Origin: Bordetella parapertussis
GTDB taxonomy: Bacteria; Pseudomonadota; Gammaproteobacteria; Burkholderiales; Burkholderiaceae_B
Assembly (NCBI GenBank): GCA_945862495.1
Contig: CAMAYM010000013.1
Span: forward strand, 1-38,653
DNA: 38,653 nucleotides
Direction: 5' to 3'
Of this stretch, positions 1 through 7,813 are shown piece by piece (within the stretch, counting starts at the first letter, position 1; every line of letters starts with the position of its first letter). The notes below the pieces were generated by a model. The model saw only the letters and a program-made list of their open reading frames with translations, was not told the DNA's origin and searched no databases. The position numbers and the translations under genes were made by a program.

Positions 1-1
1 G

Positions 2-2593
2 AAAGCTGTTGCTAAACCTGCAGCCAAGCCGGCAGCAAAAGTTGTCACCAAGCCTACCGCCAAGCTAGTAGCAAAAACTACCCCTAAACCCTCAGCCAAG
101 CCAGTCAGCAAGGCTGCGGTCAAATCCTCAACAAGCTCCAAATCTAATAAACCAGCGGTCAAGTCCACCGCGACTCGACCCGTTTCAACGCATTCCGCAG
201 CAAAAACTGCAGTTCAATCGGTCAAGGATTCAATGAAGTCGGCTTCAAAAAGTAAACCTACAGTCTCTGATAAAGCAAGCGCTAAAAAAAGTGCCACTAA
301 ACCCGCTGAAAAAATTACGGCTAAGCCCGTAGCAAAAGTTGCAACAAAGCCCGTAGTCAAGGCGACAGCGAAAGTCGTTGATAAAGTTGAGAAACAAGCG
401 CCAGTAAAACCCGCAGCGAAGTCTACGCCTTCCAAGGTGGCAGCACCTGCCGCTAAACCGGTGCCCGTGAAAGCGGCGCCTCCTGCGCCAGTGTCATCCA
501 AGGCACCTGGCAAGGTGGATGTGTCCAAGCCTATACCCGTCTTAGATGATGGTGAAGATCCCCCTAAAAAGGTAAGCGGTCGTCCTCCCGGTGGGACAGG
601 TCGTCGTCCTGGTCGCCCTTCAAAAAATCCCGGCAACAATGATGCGGATTTTGGTGACGCGGGTGATAGCGAACACGAGGCTGAGGTGGTGCCTGATTTC
701 AAGCCCGTTAAGCGCGGTAAGCGTGGTAAGGGTGATGCAAAGGATTTGATTGCACGCGGTCCTGTGACCCCAGAGGAATACGAAGCTCGCCGCAATCGTC
801 TTAAATCACTGATTAAGTTGGGCAAGGATCGCGGCTACCTGACCTATGGTGAGATTAATGACCATTTGCCTGACGATTTAGTTGACGCAGAAGCAATTGA
901 CGGCATTATCAGCACGTTTAGTGACATGGGCATTGCGGTGTATGACCAGGCTCCTGATGCTGAAACACTGCTGTTAGGCGAAAATGCGCCTGTTGCCACT
1001 TCTGATGATGACGTCGAGGATGAAGCAGAAGCTGCCCTGACGACGGTGGATTCCGATTTCGGTCGTACGACGGATCCAGTGCGGATGTATATGCGTGAAA
1101 TGGGCACCGTTGAGCTCTTGACGCGCGAAGGCGAAATCGAAATCGCGAAGCGCATCGAAGAGGGCTTGAAGCACATGGTGATGGCCATCTCTGCATGCCC
1201 AACAACGGTGAATGAAATCCTCAATCACGTCCAGCGTGTGCGCGATGGTCAAGCACAAATCGACGAGGTGGTCGATGGTCTGGTGGATCCTGATGACGGT
1301 GCCGAGTACGCTGGAGCAGGCGTTTCTGACGAAGCGGACGAAGACGGTCCTGCAGGCGGTATGAGTAGCAAGCAGTTAGAGGACTTACGGGTTAAAGGTC
1401 TCGCAAAATTTGAGATTGTAGGGACTGAGTTTGCGAAAATGCGTGCTGCGTACGAAGCGGATGGTTATCGCTCCAATGCGTATATGACTGCACAGGAGTC
1501 AATTCAGAACGAATTAATGGGCATACGATTCACCGCCAAAATGGTGGAGCGTCTGGCGGATACCTTACGTGCGCAAGTAGAAGAAGTCCGTAAGATTGAA
1601 CGCTTGGTTCTGCATACGTGCGTAGAACGTGCTGGTATGCCACGCACCCATTTCATCAAAGTATTTCCAGGTAACGAAACGAATCTTCAGTGGGTGCTGG
1701 GTGAGGTCGAGACGGCCACAGATTATGCGCATACCTTGAGGCGCCATGTGCCTGCTGTGCAAGAGCTTCAGCAAAAACTGATCGACTTGCAAGTGCGCGT
1801 TGTGTTGCCTCTCAAAGACTTAAAAGACGTCAACAAGAAAATGGCGACTGGCGAAGCCAAAGCCCGTAAAGCCAAGCGCGAGATGACCGAAGCAAACTTG
1901 CGTTTGGTGATTTCGATTGCGAAAAAGTACACCAATCGCGGCCTGCAGTTCTTGGACTTGATTCAGGAAGGCAATATTGGTTTGATGAAAGCTGTAGACA
2001 AGTTTGAATATCGCCGTGGCTATAAGTTCTCGACCTATGCAACGTGGTGGATTCGTCAGGCGATCACGCGCTCGATTGCGGATCAGGCACGCACAATTCG
2101 TATTCCTGTGCACATGATTGAAACGATTAATAAAATGAATCGTATCAGCCGCCAGATCTTGCAGGAAACGGGTGCTGAGCCTGATCCCGCAACACTCGCC
2201 TCTAAAATGGACATGCCAGAGGATAAGATTCGCAAAATCTTGAAGATCGCAAAAGAGCCAATTTCGATGGAAACACCGATTGGCGATGATGATGATTCGC
2301 ACCTCGGGGACTTCATCGAAGATATGGCAACGCTCGCACCCGCCGATGCAGCCTTGCACGGCTCGATGCGTGATGTCGTCAAGGAAGTACTTGATTCACT
2401 CACGCCTCGCGAGGCAAAAGTGCTGCGTATGCGCTTTGGCATTGAGATGAGTACAGACCAGACTTTAGAGGAAGTGGGTAAGCAGTTTGATGTCACGCGT
2501 GAGCGCATTCGTCAAATAGAGGCGAAGGCCTTGCGCAAACTTCGCCATCCAAGTCGTTCGGATAAGCTCAAGAGTTTTCTCGAAGGTCAGTAA
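2..2593 (+). CDS. rpoD: RNA polymerase primary sigma factor RpoD (5' end outside window)
   Basis: Housekeeping sigma-70 that directs RNA polymerase to -10/-35 promoters. The frame is open from base 2, so the start lies upstream; 863 residues are visible, well above the roughly 610 of E. coli RpoD. The first ~250 visible residues form a Lys/Ala/Pro-rich low-complexity extension ending in two GRP cores (GRRPGRPSK near 598-625). Region 1.1 follows (TPEEYEARRNRLKSLI, near 770), then region 1.2 (DPVRMYMREMGTVELLTREGE), an acidic non-conserved region, region 2 (NLRLVISIAKKYTNRGLQFL; the -10 reading helix YATWWIRQAITRSI near 2035-2078), region 3, and region 4.2 (RERIRQIEAKALRKL near 2490-2545). The internal ATG at 233 is not the start because the same low-complexity sequence continues upstream of it. 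The stop overlaps the ATG of the next gene (TAATG). Identity is certain; the function of the extension is not known. Confidence 0.97.
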   Translation, partial: KAVAKPAAKPAAKVVTKPTAKLVAKTTPKPSAKPVSKAAVKSSTSSKSNKPAVKSTATRPVSTHSAAKTAVQSVKDSMKSASKSKPTVSDKASAKKSATKPAEKITAKPVAKVATKPVVKATAKVVDKVEKQAPVKPAAKSTPSKVAAPAAKPVPVKAAPPAPVSSKAPGKVDVSKPIPVLDDGEDPPKKVSGRPPGGTGRRPGRPSKNPGNNDADFGDAGDSEHEAEVVPDFKPVKRGKRGKGDAKDLIARGPVTPEEYEARRNRLKSLIKLGKDRGYLTYGEINDHLPDDLVDAEAIDGIISTFSDMGIAVYDQAPDAETLLLGENAPVATSDDDVEDEAEAALTTVDSDFGRTTDPVRMYMREMGTVELLTREGEIEIAKRIEEGLKHMVMAISACPTTVNEILNHVQRVRDGQAQIDEVVDGLVDPDDGAEYAGAGVSDEADEDGPAGGMSSKQLEDLRVKGLAKFEIVGTEFAKMRAAYEADGYRSNAYMTAQESIQNELMGIRFTAKMVERLADTLRAQVEEVRKIERLVLHTCVERAGMPRTHFIKVFPGNETNLQWVLGEVETATDYAHTLRRHVPAVQELQQKLIDLQVRVVLPLKDLKDVNKKMATGEAKARKAKREMTEANLRLVISIAKKYTNRGLQFLDLIQEGNIGLMKAVDKFEYRRGYKFSTYATWWIRQAITRSIADQARTIRIPVHMIETINKMNRISRQILQETGAEPDPATLASKMDMPEDKIRKILKIAKEPISMETPIGDDDDSHLGDFIEDMATLAPADAALHGSMRDVVKEVLDSLTPREAKVLRMRFGIEMSTDQTLEEVGKQFDVTRERIRQIEAKALRKLRHPSRSDKLKSFLEGQ

Positions 2594-3246
2594 TGCAAAT
2601 CCAAGTCCTGGTCGTGCATCCTAGCTTGCTCGTCCAGGCAGCATTGGATTGCATCATCCGGGCAGATGCTTTTTTTTGTATGGTCAAATCATTCACTAAG
2701 GGTAGTGAACTTGCTGAATTTTTGACCACAACAACAGATCGCTTCGATATCGTGCTGCTGAGTGCAGAGCAAGAGGATCCGTCCTTGATGTTACGGATCG
2801 CTGGGATGAGCGACGCAAAGGTTTTGTTGCTGGCGCTTGAGCGCGAACCCTCAAATGTGGAGGATTGGCTCAAGCAAGGCGCCCGGGGGCTGATCAATCC
2901 TCAAGCGGACAGAGCACAATTATTGAAAGCAATATCCAAGGTGTATGAGGGTGAGTTTTGGTTTAATCGCCAAATCTCCTCCCGCATTTTTAGTGGTTTG
3001 GGTCAAGTACAAGCGCTTTCCGAAGAGCAGAAGCGAATCGCTTTGTTAACTCCCAAGGAAAAGCTTGTAGTGAAGGCGGTGTTAGAGGGCGGCGGTAAGA
3101 CCTTGAGAGATACCTCCAAAGATCTTGAAATCAGTGAGAATACGGTTCGTAATCACTTAAGGTCCATTTACAGAAAATTAGGTCTAGCGAACAGACTTGA
3201 ACTTTTTGTCTTTGCCCAGCAGCACATGAGCCGAGCATTTAAATGA
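2593..3246 (+). CDS. LuxR/NarL-family regulator with degenerate receiver domain
   Basis: Predicted DNA-binding transcription regulator of 217 residues. Residues 1-120 have the length and beta/alpha rhythm of a response-regulator receiver. However, the acidic pair after strand 1 is replaced (VLVVHPS at 5-11), the phospho-acceptor Asp position after strand 3 is Ser57 (FDIVLLSAE), and the usual Lys of strand 5 is absent (GARGLINPQ). Residues 152-210 are a clear LuxR-type helix-turn-helix (LTPKEKLVVKAVLEGG, then ISENTVRNHLRSIYRKLGL). It should therefore bind DNA but not be switched by phosphorylation. Its ATG overlaps the rpoD stop by one base (TAATG), which implies co-transcription and probably translational coupling with the sigma factor. 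The target genes cannot be told. Domain assignment is secure; the regulatory role is inference. Confidence 0.87.
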   Translation: MQIQVLVVHPSLLVQAALDCIIRADAFFCMVKSFTKGSELAEFLTTTTDRFDIVLLSAEQEDPSLMLRIAGMSDAKVLLLALEREPSNVEDWLKQGARGLINPQADRAQLLKAISKVYEGEFWFNRQISSRIFSGLGQVQALSEEQKRIALLTPKEKLVVKAVLEGGGKTLRDTSKDLEISENTVRNHLRSIYRKLGLANRLELFVFAQQHMSRAFK

Positions 3247-3311
3247 TTCGCTGATTGTCTATAAAAAGCTAGTCTCGGTTCTATCACGCATGCTCTAAGA
3301 TCTGGTGGCAT

Positions 3312-4354
3312 ATGAATAAGAACGCAGAAGGTGGCTTGGACAAAGCTCGGCTTCTCACTCCTCGGCAAGAGCAGATCTTATCTCTGCTGACTCTCATCTG
3401 GATGATGCAGATCGTGCGGTGCATTTAGCCCAGACTATTCAAAAATGGTCAGACCATTATTGCCAGAGTCACTTCAAGGATCATGAGTCTGAATTGCTAC
3501 TCAATCCTATTAGTGTCGGTGTTGCCTCTCACCCAGAAGTCGTTGCTGAAAAAAACGGTTCAAATCACTGGCGCAGGATCTTTTAGATCGGCAGCTATTT
3601 TGGCGCGCCACGCGCGGCCGTTGGGCAGACCGCTTGCTGATGCATCAACGCAGCGTCTTGCTCCCCTCAGTGTGCCGTGGCTAAAGGGCGCGGTGGCGCC
3701 TAATCAATCGATTGGACATCAGCGTGTGGGGAGTGTTTCTGCGATTGGAGAATATGGTGAGGACTTGATTGACACCCGCCCGCCTTGGAAAGGGGTGGAG
3801 GTGATCGAAAATATTCTCACTTCATGCTTCGGGACTGCGCCAGTAAACCGTTGGTTGTTCAGGTCTACGGCTTAAAAGCATTGGACGCAATAGCATCGGT
3901 TCTAGGTGAGCGAGGTATTAACAAGTTGGCATCTTGTCCGATCTTGATTGTCGCGGCGAATTTGATGGATACGGGTCAAGCGCAAATGGTGATACGACCT
4001 CTTGGGAGTCATCAAAAAAATCAATCACTGTCTCGCGTGTTTTCTATGCAAATAATTGAACATGCTGCCTTACCGCAGGAGATTCGGACTGATTTGCAAA
4101 GCTCACTAGATGGTTTGTCTATTATTTCTAAACAGTTGATTATGGCGGCTGCGACAGAGCCTACACAGCCGATTGATTATTTTGTGACGCAAGCAGACCT
4201 CCCACATCATCAAATCCAGTCATGTTTGTCTGAACTCACTGCTTCCGGTTTGATTGCACCCAAGTCGGGTGGTGGCTTTCAGTTTCGTGATTTGATGACG
4301 GCGCAAGCCATTCATCATTTGACGGTGGCGATCCCTGAACTGGGTGAGTCCTAA
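3312..4354 (+). pseudogene. Frame-disrupted gene of unknown function
   Basis: The product is not recognised. Coherent protein-like sequence runs across the region but in five successive frame segments. An ATG at 3312 reads into LLTPRQEQILSLL; it continues from about 3386 as ADSHLDDADRAVHLAQTIQK, after a 7-A run (3549-3555) as KRFKSLAQDLLDRQLFWRA, after a CCCC run near 3665 as PLSVPWLKGAVAPNQ, and from about 3820 as MLRDCASKPLVVQVYGLKAL to the stop at 4354. All four steps are in the same direction, as if one base were missing each time. Joined together they would give about 345 residues. The last 190 residues (an intact segment) end in a possible winged-helix stretch (DLPHHQIQSCLSELTASGLI). 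It follows the LuxR-type gene by 65 bases and precedes a tRNA. It is either a decaying gene or an intact gene damaged by single-base sequencing deletions. Confidence 0.65.
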
Positions 4355-4377
4355 TAAGACTACAGCCTGAGTGAGGC

Positions 4378-4383
4378 TATAAT
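4378..4383 (+). promoter_or_regulatory. -10 element of probable tRNA promoter
   Basis: A perfect TATAAT lies 15 bases upstream of the tRNA 5' end, giving a start point near 4390. No good -35 box is seen 16-18 bases further up, where the sequence is the 3' end of the preceding broken gene. The assignment rests on the -10 match and its position only. Confidence 0.5.
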
Positions 4384-4398
4384 CATAGGCTGATTAAT

Positions 4399-4477
<79 letters not shown>

Positions 4478-4486
4478 TTATTAAAG

Positions 4487-4513
4487 CGGCTCACAGCGAT
4501 GTGGGCCGTTTTT
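4487..4513 (+). terminator. Rho-independent terminator after the tRNA
   Basis: A 9-bp stem CGGCTCACA / TGTGGGCCG (4487-4495 and 4500-4508, one T.G pair) with a GCGA tetraloop is followed directly by five T residues. It lies 9 bases after the encoded CCA and closes the rpoD-to-tRNA side of the locus. Confidence 0.85.
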
Positions 4514-4566
4514 ATTGATGCCAATTTTTGGTTGGCCAATTCAATAAGCGCAAACAGTTGCGTCTG

Positions 4567-5040
4567 CTAATTTAGCTTTTCACCTATTATTTCGATGTCG
4601 ACACGATTGTTTTTCGATCGCCCAGCTGCAGTGGCATTGTCCCCAAGTGGTTTTTGAATGCCGTTGCCTTTTGTTGAAACTCTGTCTGAGGGGATGCCAC
4701 GTGCGACGAGATAAGCTTTTACTGCCGCCGCTCGCTGGTTAGAAATGACAAGGGCGTTTGCCGCTGACGAGGTCAATGCAGCATTGCCTTCGAGAATGAT
4801 CAGCTCGAGACGAAATTGGCGAGTCAACGCGACTATCTGATCAAGCAGTTTTTTTCCTTCAGTCGATACAGCCGTCTCATCAAGAACAAAGTAAATGTCA
4901 GCTTTTACAGAAACCTTGTCTACGGTAGCCCGCTTATTTTGAGCCGATGATGTGGGCGAATAACTTATTGCACAAGCCACGACAATACTTAAAAATAGCA
5001 AAAAGGCTCGAGTGACGTTTGAGTGTTGAGTGGAAGTCAT
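4567..5040 (-). CDS. OmpA-like domain exported protein
   Basis: Predicted 157-residue exported protein with a peptidoglycan-associating OmpA C-terminal domain. The N-terminus has a hydrophobic signal segment (AFLLFLSIVVACAISYS) with probable cleavage after SSA near residue 33; no convincing lipobox is seen. The OmpA fold occupies about residues 45-157, starting with the strand DIYFVLDETAVSTEGKKLLD and ending with the family signature GRSKNNRVDIEI. It has no beta-barrel domain, so it is a soluble or peptidoglycan-bound periplasmic protein. It is the second gene after an exported ankyrin-repeat protein, 30 bases apart on the same strand, suggesting one transcript. No good Shine-Dalgarno sequence is visible before its ATG. 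The domain call is strong; the specific role is unknown. Confidence 0.82.
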   Translation of the reverse strand: MTSTQHSNVTRAFLLFLSIVVACAISYSPTSSAQNKRATVDKVSVKADIYFVLDETAVSTEGKKLLDQIVALTRQFRLELIILEGNAALTSSAANALVISNQRAAAVKAYLVARGIPSDRVSTKGNGIQKPLGDNATAAGRSKNNRVDIEIIGEKLN

Positions 5041-5070
5041 GATCGTTGTTTTATGTATAGATGAGTGAAG

Positions 5071-5883
5071 TTAATATCCAACTTTACATTCGCCATTTGT
5101 TAGTACCCCGGCCTTCCAACTGCCGCGGCACTCGGTACCGTCGTATTTAGTAAAAATTCCATTAACGCCGTTCGCTAATTTTTTAGCATCGCAACCATTC
5201 TTATCAATCGTAAAAAACAGTCCTTTAAGACCGTTGGGATCTTTTTCATTCTTGATGGCAACGACTCGGCACATTCCTTCAGTGTTGCCAAATTGCTGCA
5301 ACGGTTTGCCTTGGTTGTCTTTGTAATTTTTCATGTACTCGATTGTGGTGGCGGGAATATTATTTTCAATCGCGATATCAATCGCAGTCGCGCCTTTGGG
5401 GTTTGCGATGGTTGGATCTGCACCTAGGCGAATGGCCTCCTCGATGACCGGGATGAGATATACGTTTGAGTTCGAGATCTGGGCTAAAAATGTTCTGCCC
5501 AACGTATCCATATTGTTAAGATTTGCACCCGCCTTCACAAGCGCACGCACGATCAAAATTTTCCTGCCAGTATCACCCCCTGTACTCGCGACCCAGGAGA
5601 GGGGACTGAAAGGATTATTAGGCAATGCCTCAGGTGAGGCCTTCATGCTTAACAGTAATTCTGTCATAGGCACATCAGTCCGGGTGATCGCAATATTGAT
5701 AGCCGTTTCCGTACCGACAGAAGATGCGCTATTGGGGTTAGCGCCTTCATCCATAAGTTTTTTGGCTGCGACGACGTCCCCTCGTTTTATTGCTGCAATC
5801 AACTCAGGACTGGATTTTTTTTCGTTTTGAGCATGCACGCTGAATGACAACAGCATCAGTGCAAGAGTTATAAGTTTTTTCAT
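5071..5883 (-). CDS. Exported ankyrin-repeat protein
   Basis: A 270-residue protein with a signal peptide (MKKLITLALMLLSFSVHAQ, predicted cleavage after HAQ) and ankyrin repeats over about residues 25-185. Repeat signatures include LIAAIKRGDVVAAKKLMDEG, ALVKAGANLNNMDTLGRT and EAIRLGADPTIANPKGATAI. The tail (about 200-270) is a separate small domain with four cysteines (GMCRV, NGCDAK, TECRGSW, NGECKVGY), likely two disulfides in the periplasm. Its YDGTECRGSWKAG stretch loosely recalls a MORN-type turn. Periplasmic ankyrin proteins usually bind other proteins; a partner role with the downstream OmpA-domain protein is inference from the 30-base spacing. The start is fixed by the signal peptide. 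Confidence 0.83.
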   Translation of the reverse strand: MKKLITLALMLLSFSVHAQNEKKSSPELIAAIKRGDVVAAKKLMDEGANPNSASSVGTETAINIAITRTDVPMTELLLSMKASPEALPNNPFSPLSWVASTGGDTGRKILIVRALVKAGANLNNMDTLGRTFLAQISNSNVYLIPVIEEAIRLGADPTIANPKGATAIDIAIENNIPATTIEYMKNYKDNQGKPLQQFGNTEGMCRVVAIKNEKDPNGLKGLFFTIDKNGCDAKKLANGVNGIFTKYDGTECRGSWKAGVLTNGECKVGY

Positions 5884-6192
5884 CTTTTTCTACTAAGGAT
5901 TAGTTTTCTGTAGACCGGTACTCTAATTTAACAAATTTAATATTAGTGTGATTTTTGAGGTGAAGCTGGATTGGTTACATTGGCTTTAGGATCGAGTGTC
6001 ATACATTTTCCTTGAGAGTGAAAATAGAAAGGTTTCTATTTAGGCAAGTCAAAATTGGCTCACAGGTCAATATATGTCCCCTGATACGATTATTTAGTCT
6101 GCTAGCGCACATAGAGTTCGTGTTTGCGAGGGCTTTCATAGCAAATTTTGTTATAAGCTATCGCTATAAAAATCTTATTGAATGGCTCACCT
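5884..6192. other. Intergenic region between divergent genes
   Basis: About 310 AT-rich bases separate the ankyrin gene (reading left) and the aminotransferase gene (reading right). A 71-codon frame from 6012 has no family resemblance and poor composition and is not called. The only clear structure is the perfect 20-base palindrome at 6022-6041. No convincing paired -35/-10 was identified by eye. Confidence 0.6.
6022..6041. repeat. Perfect 9-bp inverted repeat with 2-base centre
   Basis: AAATAGAAA and TTTCTATTT flank a GG centre. Size and symmetry fit an operator for a dimeric regulator, about 150 bases upstream of the aminotransferase start and 140 from the ankyrin start. It is not followed by a T run, so it is unlikely to be a terminator. 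Confidence 0.5.
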
Positions 6193-7383
6193 ATGAAACG
6201 GTTCTCCTCTCGGATGGCAGCAGTTGATGCACCCATCATTCCCGCGATCGCTGGACTGGTTCGTAGCAATCCGGGCACGATCTCGTTAGGGCAGGGCGTC
6301 GTCAATTATGACCCTCCAGAAGAGGCGCTCAAAGCGCTTCCCGGTCTCATGAGCGATACGCAGCTGCATAAGTATCAGTCTGTTTTGGGACACGCAGGCT
6401 TGCTTGAAGCGCTAACTGAAAAACTCAGCTCGGAAAATAGTATTCAATTAGACAATGCGTCACTCGTGATGGTGACGGCTGGTAGCAACATGGCGTTTTT
6501 AAATTGCGTCATGGCTGTAGGTGACCCGGCTGACGAATTTATTTTGCCGATGCCGTTTTACTTTAATCAAGAAATGGCCATCAAAATGTGTGGCTGCGTC
6601 CCCGTAACGGTCCCTGTGAATGAGGACTGGAGTCTCAATGTTGAGGCGCTTGCAGCAGCGATTACACCTCGTACGCGCGCGATTGTGACGGTTTCGCCCA
6701 ACAACCCAACCGGTGCGGTGTACTCCCAAGCTTCCTTGACTGCAGTCAATAAGCTGTGCGCTGAAAAAGGGATTTATCATTTTAGCGATGAGGCCTACGA
6801 GTACTTTACGTATGAAGGTTCAACGCATTTTTCTCCAGCGTCTCTGCCCGGTGCTAGCCAACATACGTTTTCGTTTTATTCCATGTCGAAAAACTATGGC
6901 ATGGCGAGTTGGCGAATTGGGTACGTAGTGTTTCCAGCGGACTTATTTGATGTCATGAATAAAGTGCAGGATACCAACCTGATCTGCGCACCGATGCCGT
7001 CGCAATTATTGGCACTGCAAGTATTGAAATATGGTCGTGAGTGGGTGGCCCCAAAGGTCGAGGCGCTTGCTACTGTGCGGGACAATGTGTATCAGGCCCT
7101 CGATCAACTTGGAGACTTGGTGCAGTATCCAAAAACGCAAGGTGCTTTTTATGTGTTGATGAAAATGCCAGGACTCAAGGACAACCAAGATCCGTTAGCG
7201 TTTAATCGTGCGATGGCGCAGCGACACAAAGTGGTTTCTATTCCTGGCTTTGCATTTGGATTGACCAATATGCAGGAGGCCAATTATCAGCGTTTGTCTT
7301 ACGGGGCGTTGCAGGCTGCAAGCGTCGCTGAGGGCGTGGCACGGTATGTTGAAGCGGTGAAAGATTGGTACGGACAACAATGA
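6193..7383 (+). CDS. PLP-dependent class I/II aminotransferase
   Basis: Fold-type I aminotransferase (aspartate-aminotransferase-like), 396 residues from the chosen ATG. Visible signatures are the substrate-end segment ISLGQGVVNYDPP, the tyrosine-stacking region PMPFYFNQEM, SPNNPTGAVYS (about 168-178), the pyridine-N Asp in FSDEAYEYF (about 199), the Schiff-base lysine in FYSMSKNYGMASWRIGY (about 233), and the carboxylate-binding Arg in WRIGY. The frame also opens with a TTG 15 bases upstream (6178), but the ATG followed by Lys-Arg is the more natural start; neither has a strong ribosome-binding site. Substrate is not determinable. Two small genes follow within 10 and 5 bases, so a three-gene transcript is likely. 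Confidence 0.9.
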   Translation: MKRFSSRMAAVDAPIIPAIAGLVRSNPGTISLGQGVVNYDPPEEALKALPGLMSDTQLHKYQSVLGHAGLLEALTEKLSSENSIQLDNASLVMVTAGSNMAFLNCVMAVGDPADEFILPMPFYFNQEMAIKMCGCVPVTVPVNEDWSLNVEALAAAITPRTRAIVTVSPNNPTGAVYSQASLTAVNKLCAEKGIYHFSDEAYEYFTYEGSTHFSPASLPGASQHTFSFYSMSKNYGMASWRIGYVVFPADLFDVMNKVQDTNLICAPMPSQLLALQVLKYGREWVAPKVEALATVRDNVYQALDQLGDLVQYPKTQGAFYVLMKMPGLKDNQDPLAFNRAMAQRHKVVSIPGFAFGLTNMQEANYQRLSYGALQAASVAEGVARYVEAVKDWYGQQ

Positions 7384-7392
7384 TGGTCGCTT

Positions 7393-7809
7393 TTGACTAA
7401 GTCCCAACTGTCGCTCAACAAGCTTTCCTGTCCCTGCGGTCGCATCGCAGCGGGCAAGCCCTTGTCTTTTGAAAAATGCTGCGGCCAGTACCATGATCAC
7501 TTTGACAGCAGACCCGCACCTGACCCTGAAAGCTTAATGCGGTCCCGTTATAGTGCGTTCGTTCTGGGGCGTGAGCGGTATTTGCTCGCTACGTGGAGCC
7601 CGACAACGCGTCCGGCTTCGCTCGAGTTTGAATCGCAAGCAAAGTGGTTGGGTTTAGTGATTAAAGCCAAGCGAATGGTGGATTTAAATCACGGGTATGT
7701 TGAGTTTGTTGCGCGCTATCGTCTCAATGGACAAGCGACCCGATTACATGAAAATAGTTTTTTCGTGCGTGAAGAAAATCGCTGGTTGTATGTCAACGCT
7801 CAAGAGTAA
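7393..7809 (+). CDS. YchJ family protein with SEC-C-type zinc motif
   Basis: A 138-residue protein of the YchJ/UPF0225 family. The N-terminus carries the cysteine cluster LSCPCGR...FEKCCGQYH (about residues 12-35), a SEC-C-like metal site, followed by the family segment PESLMRSRYSAFVLG and the NTF2-like strand-rich core ending in HENSFFVREENRWLYV. Biochemical function of the family is not established. The only in-frame start is TTG at 7393, 9 bases after the aminotransferase stop; the ATG at 7383 runs into a stop after five codons. The next gene begins 4 bases after its stop, so it sits inside a tightly packed transcript. Confidence 0.88.
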   Translation: MTKSQLSLNKLSCPCGRIAAGKPLSFEKCCGQYHDHFDSRPAPDPESLMRSRYSAFVLGRERYLLATWSPTTRPASLEFESQAKWLGLVIKAKRMVDLNHGYVEFVARYRLNGQATRLHENSFFVREENRWLYVNAQE

Positions 7810-7813
7810 GCAT

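Noticed and set aside
214..825. 203-codon frame on the minus strand
   Set aside because: It is the mirror of the Lys/Ala/Pro-rich rpoD extension; its Ala/Thr/Gly-rich composition is what antisense of that repeat gives.
1820..2359. 179-codon minus-strand frame in rpoD
   Set aside because: Antisense shadow over the most conserved sigma regions; no family resemblance.
3312..4354. Programmed ribosomal frameshifting as explanation of the frame changes
   Set aside because: Four shifts in about 1 kb, only one at a plausible A-run slippery site, is far beyond any known programmed case; decay or sequence error is simpler.
5333..5830. 165-codon plus-strand frame with hydrophobic start
   Set aside because: Antisense of the ankyrin-repeat gene, whose signal peptide and repeats are clear.
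6012..6227. 71-codon frame upstream of the aminotransferase
   Set aside because: Overlaps the aminotransferase start, no recognisable family and no good start signal.
7697..7813. Upstream start for the SDR gene
   Set aside because: It overlaps the YchJ gene by over 100 bases and gives an N-terminus unlike the SDR family; ATG 7814 fits better.
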